DNA from: Nevskia soli
GTDB lineage: Bacteria; Pseudomonadota; Gammaproteobacteria; Nevskiales; Nevskiaceae
Direction: 5' to 3'
NCBI GenBank assembly: GCA_026224805.1
Contig: JAMFRN010000008.1
Location: 1 to 41,817, forward strand
DNA: 41,817 bases
The notes beneath the pieces are model-generated. The model did not search any database. It worked only from the letters and a program-made list of their open reading frames with translations, and had not been told where the DNA came from. The translations under genes were made by a program, and so were the position numbers. Below, in pieces: positions 1 to 6,742 of this stretch (its first letter is position 1; every line of letters starts with the position of its first letter).

Positions 1-36
1 CAAGCCGCGCAGCTAGTCGCTGCGGTACCTAACGTC

Positions 37-56
37 ATTCCCGCGCAGGCGGGAAT
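37..56. repeat. dRS3-like 20-bp palindromic repeat
   Basis: The sequence ATTCCCGCGCAGGCGGGAAT is a perfect inverted repeat with 8-base arms and a GCAG centre. It fits the pattern ATTCCC-N8-GGGAAT known from dRS3 elements of Neisseria and from similar dispersed repeats in other proteobacteria. It lies just downstream of moaC, the last gene of the moa cluster, where such repeats are usually found. It could also form a hairpin at the 3' end of the moa transcript, but there is no U-tract to make it a clear terminator. Confidence 0.7.
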
Positions 57-74
57 CCAGTTTTGTGTGCTCGC

Positions 75-506
75 TCAGCGCTTGCGCAGAAAATCCGATT
101 TCCCGCCGGTCTTCTTCAGCAGCAGGATCTCGCGGATCACCAGATCGGTGCCGGCATGCGGCTTGAGCATGTCGTACAGGGTCAGCGCGCAGATGCTGGC
201 CGCGGTCAGCGCTTCCATTTCGACGCCGGTGCGCGCATGGGTCGCCACTTCCACAAGCACGGTGACGCTGCCGGCGCCGAATTCGTAACTCAGGTCGAGC
301 CGCTCCACCGGCAGCGGATGGCACAGCGGCAGCAGTTCCCAGGTGCGCTTGGCGCCGAGGATGCCGGCGGCGCGCGCGATCTCCAGCGCATCGCCCTTGT
401 CCAGGCTGCGGGCCTTGAGGCGCTCCAGCACGGCCGGGGGCATCTCGACGATGGCCTGGGCCACGGCCACGCGCAGGGTGATGGCTTTCTCGCTGACGTC
501 TCTCAT
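75..506 (-). CDS. moaC: Cyclic pyranopterin monophosphate synthase MoaC
   Basis: MoaC works with MoaA to turn GTP into cyclic pyranopterin monophosphate, the first step of molybdenum cofactor synthesis in the cytoplasm. The 143-residue product has the family hallmarks: an N-terminal DVSEKAITLR segment, the KRTWELLPLCHPLPVE core, the M-x-ALTAAS helix region and the LLKKTGGKSDF lysine-rich C-terminal loop. The start is set by the ATGA overlap with the moaE stop codon. It makes the protein about a dozen residues shorter than usual, because the customary LTHxDxxGxxxM leader is absent. It is the last gene of moaA-moaD-moaE-moaC. Confidence in function is high; the short N-terminus is odd. Confidence 0.93.
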   Translation of the reverse strand: MRDVSEKAITLRVAVAQAIVEMPPAVLERLKARSLDKGDALEIARAAGILGAKRTWELLPLCHPLPVERLDLSYEFGAGSVTVLVEVATHARTGVEMEALTAASICALTLYDMLKPHAGTDLVIREILLLKKTGGKSDFLRKR

Positions 507-940
507 GATTCCTTGACTGTCTTGATTGGAGTGCCTTCCAGGAAGCGCGCCGCGCCATCGGCGTAACGCTCTTCCTTCCAGATCGGCACGGTCTGCTTCA
601 GGGTATCGATGGCCCATCGGCAGGCGGCAAAGGCTTCAGCGCGGTGGCCCGAGCGGACCACGATGACGACGCTGGCATCGCCCACCTTCAGTTCGCCCAC
701 CGCATGCGCCACGCTGACCTGCGCACCGAAACGCTGCGCCGCTTCGGCCTCGATCTCGGCCAGCCGGCGCTCGGCCAGGGCGGCGTGCGCGTGGTAGTTG
801 ATGCCGGTGACGGCGCGTCCCTCATGCACATCGCGCACGGTGCCGGCGAACACCGCCAGGCCGCCGCAGTCCGGCGGCATCGGCTGGGCCAGCCACTCGG
901 CAATATTCAGCGCGCCCTTGCGCAGGCGTGAAGTGCTCAT
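503..940 (-). CDS. moaE: Molybdopterin synthase catalytic subunit MoaE
   Basis: MoaE is the large subunit of molybdopterin synthase. With thiocarboxylated MoaD it inserts the two dithiolene sulfurs into cyclic pyranopterin monophosphate. The 145-residue protein shows GLAVFAGTVRD, the HAALAERRLAEIEAEA helix, VAHAVGELKVGDASVVIVV, the SGHRAEAFAACRWAID segment, and the basic VPIWKEE motif with the conserved lysine of the active site. The ATG at 940 follows the moaD stop by 8 bases. Its stop overlaps the moaC start by 4 bases (ATGA), which suggests translational coupling. Length and motifs are typical of the family. Confidence 0.95.
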   Translation of the reverse strand: MSTSRLRKGALNIAEWLAQPMPPDCGGLAVFAGTVRDVHEGRAVTGINYHAHAALAERRLAEIEAEAAQRFGAQVSVAHAVGELKVGDASVVIVVRSGHRAEAFAACRWAIDTLKQTVPIWKEERYADGAARFLEGTPIKTVKES

Positions 941-948
941 GGCGATAA

Positions 949-1194
949 TCAGCCGCCGCTCACGGGCGGAATCAGCGCGATGCGTTCGCCGTCCGACAGT
1001 TCGTGCGTAACCGCCACGATGTCGTCGCCAATGGCGACGGCAACGGTATCGCGGCGCAATGCCAGTTCGGGATAGCGCTCCGCCAGCCGGCCCAGTGCAT
1101 CGGCAACGGTGGCGGCTTCGCCCAGATCGAGATTGACCAGTTCGGCGCCGCACCAGCGCTGCGAGGCGCCATGGCATTCGACGGTGATGCGCAT
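949..1194 (-). CDS. moaD: Molybdopterin synthase sulfur carrier subunit MoaD
   Basis: MoaD is the small ubiquitin-fold subunit of molybdopterin synthase and carries sulfur as a C-terminal thiocarboxylate. The 81-residue product ends in PPVSGG, the required double-glycine tail that is adenylated by MoeB and inserts into the MoaE active site. The beta-grasp pattern is visible, including a DALGRLAERYPEL helix and the DGERIALIPP strand before the tail. Its ATG overlaps the moaA stop by one base (TGATG), so moaA, moaD, moaE and moaC form one tightly packed unit. Confidence 0.94.
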   Translation of the reverse strand: MRITVECHGASQRWCGAELVNLDLGEAATVADALGRLAERYPELALRRDTVAVAIGDDIVAVTHELSDGERIALIPPVSGG

Positions 1195-2249
1195 CAGCCG
1201 CCCAGGGTGTTCATTGCGATAGGCCTCTCGGCATAGCCCGGATGCGCGACATAGCCCGCATCCTTGTGCCACACCGTGTTGCGGATCAGCTGGCCGAGTT
1301 CGGTATCGCTGGCGCCGCCACGCAGCGGATCGCGCAGCGAGGTGCCCTTGGGCGAGAACAGGCAGGGGTAGAGCTTGCCGTCCGAGGTCAGGCGCAGCCG
1401 GTCGCAGCTGGCGCAGAAGGGATTGGAGACGGTGGCGATCACGCCGATCTCCGGCGCAACGGCTCCGGCCAGGTCGGCGCCGTGCAGCGAGTAGTAGGAA
1501 GCCGGATCGTTGCCGCGCGGCAGTGCCGCCACATCGAACTCGGCGCGCAGGTGCTGCAGGATTTCTGCCTCGCTGACCACGCGCTGGCGCGACCACTCGC
1601 CGCGGCCGTCCAGCGGCATGAATTCGATGAAGCGCAGCGGCAGCTTCTGCCGCATCGCCCAGCGCGTCAGCGGCAGGATTTCGTCCTCGTTGATGCCGCG
1701 CACGATCACCGCATTGAGCTTCAGGGGCAGGCCGGCATCGCGCGCTGCGGTGATGCCGTCCAGCACTGGTTGCACCTCGCGGTTGCCAGACAGTTTGGCA
1801 AAGGTGGCCGGGGTCAGCGCGTCGAGGCTGATGTTGAGATCGTCCAGCCCGGCGGCCTTGAGCCCGGCCGCGCGCCGCGCCAGCAGGGCGGCGTTGGTGG
1901 ACAGCGAGATGCGCTCCAGCCCCAGCGGACGCAGCTCGCCGCATTCGGCGATGACGGCTTCGAGGTCGCGGCGCAGCAGCGGTTCACCGCCGGTGAGTCG
2001 CAGGCGGCTGACGCCGAGCTCACCGACGAACAGGCGCAGCAGCCTTTGCAGCTCGGCACGGCTCAGCCGCTCGGCGCGGTCGAGGAACTCCGGGCTGTCC
2101 GGCATGCAATACGGGCAGCGGAAATTGCAGCGATCGGTCAGCGACACCCGCAGCTTGCGCTTGACCCGCTCAAAGCGGTCCCGCAGCGGGCCGTTGAGCA
2201 GTTCGGCCAGCGGCATGGCCGTGGCGGGTGGGCGGGTCAGGAGGGTCAT
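1194..2249 (-). CDS. moaA: GTP 3',8-cyclase MoaA (radical SAM)
   Basis: MoaA is a radical-SAM enzyme that converts GTP to 3',8-cyclo-7,8-dihydro-GTP in molybdenum cofactor synthesis. The N-terminal [4Fe-4S] motif is CNFRCPYC (CxxxCxxC). It is followed by RLTGGEPLLRRD and, near the C-terminus, by the second cluster site NPFCASCDRLRLTSDGKLYPCLF. The product ends in LGG; the double glycine is required in the family. Start choice is uncertain: ATGs at 2249, 2264 and 2273 are all in frame. A GGGGAGG stretch abuts the one at 2264 (no spacing) and is 15 bases from the one at 2249. I give the shortest version (351 residues). It leads the moa cluster, 94 bases after the DUF934 gene. Confidence 0.93.
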   Translation of the reverse strand: MTLLTRPPATAMPLAELLNGPLRDRFERVKRKLRVSLTDRCNFRCPYCMPDSPEFLDRAERLSRAELQRLLRLFVGELGVSRLRLTGGEPLLRRDLEAVIAECGELRPLGLERISLSTNAALLARRAAGLKAAGLDDLNISLDALTPATFAKLSGNREVQPVLDGITAARDAGLPLKLNAVIVRGINEDEILPLTRWAMRQKLPLRFIEFMPLDGRGEWSRQRVVSEAEILQHLRAEFDVAALPRGNDPASYYSLHGADLAGAVAPEIGVIATVSNPFCASCDRLRLTSDGKLYPCLFSPKGTSLRDPLRGGASDTELGQLIRNTVWHKDAGYVAHPGYAERPIAMNTLGG

Positions 2250-2307
2250 GGGGATGTCATCCATCCTCCCCATTGTACGGCGAATCGCCCCGTTGCCAGC
2301 CCGATTC

Positions 2308-2337
2308 AGCGGCCCGGCCGGGCGCGATCCGGCCGCT
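2308..2337 (-). other. Stem-loop between DUF934 gene and moaA
   Basis: AGCGGCC (2308-2314) and GGCCGCT (2331-2337) are perfect inverted 7-base arms around a GC-rich 16-base centre. The structure sits just after the DUF934 stop and before moaA on the same strand. There is no U-run after it on the minus strand, so it is not a clear intrinsic terminator. It could reduce read-through from the sulfite reductase genes into moaA. Confidence 0.3.
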
Positions 2338-2343
2338 ACTGCC

Positions 2344-2859
2344 TCAGGCGGCCAGATCGCGCCGCTTTTGCCACACGGGCTCGATCCCGTCGGCAGCGCG
2401 CTGGTAGGCCAGAACGTAGTCGGAAAACGCGCGCAGGCAGTCCTGCGCATCCTGGTCGGCGCGCAGTTCGAAGGCGTTGATGCCGCATCGGGACATGTGG
2501 AACAGCTGGTCGTGCAGCACATCGCCCTGGGCCCGGATTTCGCCGCGGTAGGCGTAGCGCTCGCGCAGCACCCGCGCCTGCGAATAGGCGCGGCCATCGG
2601 CCATCTTGGGTATTTCCACCGCGATCAAGGGCTGGGCCCCCACCTCCTGCGCCAAGCTGGCGACATCCTCGGTATTGGGGATGCGCACGCCAATGGCCAC
2701 GCCCGAGCCGTCCAGGGCCGCGCGCTCGGCGCGGAAGCGCTTGAGGCTGACGATGACCTTGCCGCCGGCGGGCAGGGCGGCGTCATCGGCCAGGCTGAGC
2801 CATTCGTTCGGAGCGATGCGGCCATCCAGAATCACGGATTGCGGCAGTGGCGCGCTCAT
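2344..2859 (-). CDS. DUF934 protein, partner of sulfite reductase
   Basis: The 171-residue protein matches DUF934, a family of unknown biochemical role that is found next to ferredoxin-type nitrite/sulfite reductases in proteobacteria. Visible family features are the ALPAGGKVIVSLKRF segment, the RAYSQARVLRERYAYRGEIRAQGDVLHDQLFHMSRCGINAFELR core, and an aromatic-rich C-terminal helix (FSDYVLAYQ). Its ATG overlaps the stop of the reductase gene by 4 bases (ATGA), so the two are almost certainly co-translated. A role in assembly of, or electron delivery to, the reductase is inference only. No membrane segment or cofactor motif is evident. Confidence 0.85.
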   Translation of the reverse strand: MSAPLPQSVILDGRIAPNEWLSLADDAALPAGGKVIVSLKRFRAERAALDGSGVAIGVRIPNTEDVASLAQEVGAQPLIAVEIPKMADGRAYSQARVLRERYAYRGEIRAQGDVLHDQLFHMSRCGINAFELRADQDAQDCLRAFSDYVLAYQRAADGIEPVWQKRRDLAA

Positions 2860-4547
2860 GCCGTCGCCTCGTCTTCCGCCGCTACCTCGGCGCCGCCATA
2901 AAGCTTCAGCTTGAACGGCGCCATGCCGATGCGGCGATAAGCGGCGAGAAAGCTTTCCTCGTCACCCTCGCGCTGTTCCAGGTAGACCTCGATCAGCTTC
3001 TCCACCGCGCCCGCGATATCGGCGCGCGAGATCGACGGGCCGGTGCGGTCGCCCAGGGTGGCGTCGTTCTCGGCGGAGCCGCCCAGGGTCACCTGGTACC
3101 ACTCCTCGCCGTGCTTGTCGACGCCGAGGATGCCGATGTGGCCGACGCTGTGGTGGCCGCAACCGTTCATGCAGCCGGACATCTTGATCTTCAGCTCGCC
3201 GATGTCGTGCTGGTAATCGAGATCCTCGAAGCGGTCGAAGATGTCCTGCGCCACGCCGATCGAGCCGGCATTGGCCAGCGAGCAGAAGTCCAGCCCGGGG
3301 CAGCAGATCAGGTCGGTGAGCAGGCCGATGTTGGGCGTCGCCAGGTTCAGCTCGGTCAGGCGCTGCCACACCGCATACACGTCCTTCTTCGCCACTTCCG
3401 CCAGCACCATGTTCTGGTCGTGCGTGTTGCGCACTACACCGAAACTGTAACGGTCGGCCAGATCGGCCACGGCATCGAACTGCTGGTCGGTGATGTCCCC
3501 TGGAGCGACACCGGAGGCCTTCAGCGAGACGAACACGGCGGCATAGCCGGACTGGCGATGGGCGCGTAGGTTGCGCTTGGCCCAGGCGGCGAAACGGCTG
3601 TCGCCGGCCAGGCGGGCCTCGTAGCTGCCGTCATCGGCGGCCGCGGCGGCAAGATAGCTATGCTGGTCGAAGCGCGAGCGGATGCGCTCGATGTCTCCGG
3701 GCTGCAGGCGCAGGTAGGAATCCTTCAGCTGCGCCCATTCCGCCTCGACCAGCTCGGTGAACCTGGCCGGGCCCAGCGACTTCACCAGCACCTTGATGCG
3801 GGCGCGGTGGATATTGTCGCGCCGGCCCTGGCGGTTGTAGATGCGCAGGATCGCTTCCAGGTAGGAGAACAGGTCCAGCTCGGGCAGGAATTCGCGAATC
3901 TGGTGCGCGATCATCGGCATGCGGCCGAGGCCGCCGCCGACGTAAATGGTGTAGCCCAGCTCGCCGGCCGCATTGCGCACGATATGCACGCCGATGTCGT
4001 GCACCCGGGTGGCCGCGCGGTCCAGGGTCGACGAGGAAAAGGCGATCTTGAACTTGCGCGGCAGCCAGTTGAATTCCGGGTGGAAGGTCGACCACTGGCG
4101 GGTGATCTCGCAGTAGGGCCGCGGGTCCAGCAGCTCGTCGGCGGCGACGCCGGCCAGGTGATCGGCCGTCACATTACGGATGCAGTTGCCGCTGGTCTGG
4201 ATGGCGTGCATCTGCACCGTGGCCAGGTCGGCCAGGATGTCCGGCACTTGCTCCAGCTTGGGCCAGTTGAACTGGATGTTCTGCCGCGTGCTGACGTGGC
4301 CGTAGCCCTTGTCATACGTGCGGGCGATGTGCCCCAGCATGCGCAGCTGTTTCGACGACAGCAGGCCGTAGGGCACCGCGATGCGCAGCATCGGCGCGAA
4401 GCGCTGCACGTACAGGCCGTTGCGCAGGCGCAGGCTGCGGAATTCCTCTTCCGACAGCTTGCCGGCAAGAAAACGCTGCGTCTGGTCGCGGAACTGCGCG
4501 ACCCGCTCGTCCACCAGGCGCTGGTCCAGCTCGTCGTAACGGTACAC
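2856..4547 (-). CDS. cysI: Nitrite/sulfite reductase hemoprotein (CysI-like)
   Basis: This is a siroheme and [4Fe-4S] reductase that carries out the six-electron reduction of sulfite to sulfide (or nitrite to ammonia). The 563-residue protein has two ferredoxin-like half domains (GYGHVSTRQNIQFNW near residue 85; YSFGVVRNTHDQNMVLA near 370). The cluster ligands are CCPGLDFC near residue 413 (Cx5C) and SGCMNGCGHH near residue 454 (Cx3C). The neighbours DUF934, cysB, cysG and a TauE-type exporter point to sulfur assimilation rather than nitrite. No CysJ flavoprotein gene is present nearby, so reduced ferredoxin is the likelier donor. The gene is preceded by an AT-rich leader downstream of cysB. 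Confidence 0.9.
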   Translation of the reverse strand: MYRYDELDQRLVDERVAQFRDQTQRFLAGKLSEEEFRSLRLRNGLYVQRFAPMLRIAVPYGLLSSKQLRMLGHIARTYDKGYGHVSTRQNIQFNWPKLEQVPDILADLATVQMHAIQTSGNCIRNVTADHLAGVAADELLDPRPYCEITRQWSTFHPEFNWLPRKFKIAFSSSTLDRAATRVHDIGVHIVRNAAGELGYTIYVGGGLGRMPMIAHQIREFLPELDLFSYLEAILRIYNRQGRRDNIHRARIKVLVKSLGPARFTELVEAEWAQLKDSYLRLQPGDIERIRSRFDQHSYLAAAAADDGSYEARLAGDSRFAAWAKRNLRAHRQSGYAAVFVSLKASGVAPGDITDQQFDAVADLADRYSFGVVRNTHDQNMVLAEVAKKDVYAVWQRLTELNLATPNIGLLTDLICCPGLDFCSLANAGSIGVAQDIFDRFEDLDYQHDIGELKIKMSGCMNGCGHHSVGHIGILGVDKHGEEWYQVTLGGSAENDATLGDRTGPSISRADIAGAVEKLIEVYLEQREGDEESFLAAYRRIGMAPFKLKLYGGAEVAAEDEATA

Positions 4548-4722
4548 AGTAGATTCCGGCTTATGCCACCCGGACAGGCGGCAAACGTGGACACAACTTC
4601 AGGCCGCGCACTTTACTCTCATAAATGGGCATAAGGTAATAACTAATTGATACAAGGATCGTTCCAGTTTTTAACAGACAATCCGATATCGATAGTTGTT
4701 TCGGATATAAGGCCTTTCCGCC
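4548..4722 (-). promoter_or_regulatory. AT-rich cysB-cysI intergenic control region
   Basis: This 175-base gap is clearly more AT-rich than the flanking genes. It lies downstream of cysB and upstream of the sulfite reductase gene on the same strand. It contains an inverted repeat, ATCCGA (4681-4686) and TCGGAT (4701-4706). On the minus strand this repeat is followed by a T- and A-rich stretch, so it may serve as a weak cysB terminator or as part of an activator site. CysB is known to activate cysI-type promoters, so a CysB site here is expected, but I cannot define it from sequence alone. Confidence 0.35.
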
Positions 4723-5718
4723 TCAAATCATATGGAGCTTGGCGATCAAATCGTGCACCCGCTGGCTGCGCGCGGCGGGGTCCTGAATCTCGGCGACCTC
4801 GTCGATCAGCTCGCGTGTCAGGTGCGGGGCGAACTCGCTGATGAAGTCGTACATGTAGGCGCGCAGGAACATGCCCTGACGGAAGCCGATGTGGGTGGTG
4901 CTGGGCTCGAACAGGTGATCGGCCGGCAGCCGCACCAGGTCGGCGTCCTGCTTGGCGTCGTAGGACATGCTGGCGACGATGCCCACGCCCAGGCCCAGGC
5001 GCACATAGGTCTTGATGACGTCGGCATCCACCGCGGTCAGTACCACGTCCGGCTTGAGGCCGTGGGCGTGGAACGCTTGGTCCAGCTTGGAGCGGCCGGT
5101 GAAGCCGAAGGTGTAGGTGATGATGGGGTGTTCGGCGATGTCGGCCAGGCTCAGCTTGGCCTTGTTGCCCTGGATCTTCAGCGCCAGCGGGTGTTTCGGC
5201 GGCACCAGCACGCTGCGGTTCCAGTGGTAGCAGGGCAGCATCACCAGTTGTTCGAAGTGCTCGATGGCCTCGGTGGCGATGGCGAAGTCGACGGTGCCCT
5301 CGGCGGCCTGCTTGGCGATCTGCGGCGGCGAGCCCTGGTGCAGGTGCAGGCGCACCAGCGGGTAGTTCTGGCGGAAGCGCTGGATCACCGGGGGCAGGGC
5401 GTAGCGCGCCTGGGTATGGGTGGTGGCGAGGCTGAGGTCGCCCTTGTCGGTGTCGCGGAATTCCTCGGCGACATTGCGGATGTTTTCAGATTCGCGCAGC
5501 AGGCGCCGGGTGTAGTCGAGGATGCGCAGCCCGGCCGGGGTGACTTCCGACAGCTGCTTGCCGTTGCGCAGGAAGATGTCCACGCCCAGCTCCTCTTCCA
5601 GCAGCCGGATCTGCTTGCTGACGCCGGGCTGGGAGGTGAACAGCGCCTCGGCGGCAGCGGTGACGTTGAGGCCGCGGTTGGCCACTTCGTGAATGTAATG
5701 CAGCTGCCGCAACTTCAT
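4723..5718 (-). CDS. cysB: LysR-type sulfur assimilation regulator CysB
   Basis: This is a 331-residue LysR-family regulator. It has an N-terminal winged helix-turn-helix (MKLRQLHYIHEVANRGLNVT, then LFTSQPGVSKQIRLLEEELG) and a periplasmic-binding-like effector domain. The signature TTHTQARYALP near residue 100, the TEAIEHFEQLVMLPCYHWNR segment and ITYTFGFTGRSKLDQAF are characteristic of CysB/Cbl, which sense N-acetylserine or sulfate state and activate cysteine regulon genes. The ATG has an AGGGG ribosome-binding site 8 bases upstream. It sits between the sulfite reductase it probably controls and a divergent sulfite exporter, with palindromes in the shared upstream region. Confidence 0.93.
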   Translation of the reverse strand: MKLRQLHYIHEVANRGLNVTAAAEALFTSQPGVSKQIRLLEEELGVDIFLRNGKQLSEVTPAGLRILDYTRRLLRESENIRNVAEEFRDTDKGDLSLATTHTQARYALPPVIQRFRQNYPLVRLHLHQGSPPQIAKQAAEGTVDFAIATEAIEHFEQLVMLPCYHWNRSVLVPPKHPLALKIQGNKAKLSLADIAEHPIITYTFGFTGRSKLDQAFHAHGLKPDVVLTAVDADVIKTYVRLGLGVGIVASMSYDAKQDADLVRLPADHLFEPSTTHIGFRQGMFLRAYMYDFISEFAPHLTRELIDEVAEIQDPAARSQRVHDLIAKLHMI

Positions 5719-5754
5719 GGAGAGATCCCCTGTTATTCGATCTGATGCTCGAAA

Positions 5755-5770
5755 TAATAAGGGATTATTA
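5755..5770. promoter_or_regulatory. TAATAA-GGGA-TTATTA palindrome, candidate operator
   Basis: A perfect 6-base inverted repeat with a 4-base centre lies in the 106-bp region between the divergent cysB and tauE-like genes, 37 bases upstream of the cysB start. LysR-family proteins commonly bind interrupted dyads in such divergent promoters and repress their own gene. The site is AT-rich and could also overlap the cysB promoter. Assignment to CysB is inference. Confidence 0.4.
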
Positions 5771-5797
5771 CTTTTTTATCACATAAAAGACTGAAAC

Positions 5798-5809
5798 AAG
5801 TCTTGACTT
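5798..5809. promoter_or_regulatory. AAGTC-TT-GACTT palindrome upstream of exporter gene
   Basis: This is a 12-base dyad with 5-base perfect arms around TT, 15 bases upstream of the exporter start codon and between its likely promoter and ribosome-binding site. It is the second dyad in this divergent region and would be well placed for repression of the exporter gene. The binding protein is unknown. Confidence 0.35.
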
Positions 5810-5824
5810 AGCTCTGAGGGTTAT

Positions 5825-6688
5825 ATGAGTGCTGTGGGGGCGGATTTTGGCGGCGGCTTCGGATATTCGCTGGCGGGCCTGCTGGTCGGCGCCGCCGTGG
5901 GCGCCACCGGGGTGGGCGGCGGCTCGCTGATGACGCCGGTGCTGATCCTGTTTTACGGCATCTCGCCGACCCTGGCGGTGGGCACCGATCTGCTCTACGC
6001 CTCGATCAGCAAGGCTTTCGGCGTGCTGCTGTATCGCAACCACGGTTCGGTGGACTGGCGCATCGTCGGCTGGCAGGCGCTGGGTAGCGTGCCGGCCTCG
6101 CTGGCCACCCTGGCCTGGCTGCAGCATCAGGGCGACGCCGCGGCGCTGGATCGCCTGATCAAGCTGACGCTGTCGCTGGCGATCATCCTCACCGCCACCT
6201 TCACCCTGTTCCAGGGCGCCATCGCCGCGCGCCTGCGCCCGGCTTCGCGCGGTCCCCATCCCGGCATCGATGTGCGACTGCAGCGGGCGCTGACCCTGAT
6301 TGCGGGCGCCCTGATCGGCAGCGTGGTGACGGTGTCCTCGGTCGGCGCCGGTGCGATCGGCATGATGCTGCTGCTGCTGCTCTATCCGAAGCATCCGCCG
6401 GTCAAGATCGTCGGCAGCGATCTGGCGCATGCGGTGCTGATCACCGCCATCGCCGGCCTGGGCCATGCCCGCCTTGGTTCGGTCGATTACAGTCTGCTGG
6501 GCTGGCTGCTGCTGGGCGCGCTGCCCGGCATCTGGATCGGCAGCCGCGTCGGCTTCCGTCTCGATGGTCCGGCGCTGAAGCGCGCGGTGGCCTGCCTGCT
6601 GCTGGTGGTTGGCGGCATGACCCTGTACAAGGCGGTCACCTCGCCGCCGCCCGTGCATGCGGCGACAGTGGCGGCCGCGAGCCGATAA
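5825..6688 (+). CDS. TauE/SafE family sulfite/sulfonate exporter
   Basis: This 287-residue inner-membrane protein has about eight hydrophobic segments and the two TauE/SafE half-repeats. The first has the glycine-rich GLLVGAAVGATGVGGGSLMTPVL motif, the second GALIGSVVTVSSVGAGAIGMMLLLLLYP. The family exports sulfite, sulfoacetate or related sulfur oxyanions, and the placement divergent from cysB and beside cysG supports a sulfite-handling role. A GAGGG ribosome-binding site precedes the ATG. The short C-terminal tail is alanine-rich. The exact substrate cannot be read from sequence. Confidence 0.88.
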   Translation: MSAVGADFGGGFGYSLAGLLVGAAVGATGVGGGSLMTPVLILFYGISPTLAVGTDLLYASISKAFGVLLYRNHGSVDWRIVGWQALGSVPASLATLAWLQHQGDAAALDRLIKLTLSLAIILTATFTLFQGAIAARLRPASRGPHPGIDVRLQRALTLIAGALIGSVVTVSSVGAGAIGMMLLLLLYPKHPPVKIVGSDLAHAVLITAIAGLGHARLGSVDYSLLGWLLLGALPGIWIGSRVGFRLDGPALKRAVACLLLVVGGMTLYKAVTSPPPVHAATVAAASR

Positions 6689-6742
6689 AGCACCGCCGCC
6701 GCGGCTTTTGCCTGCGTCATCGCCTGGTCCCACAATGCGCCG

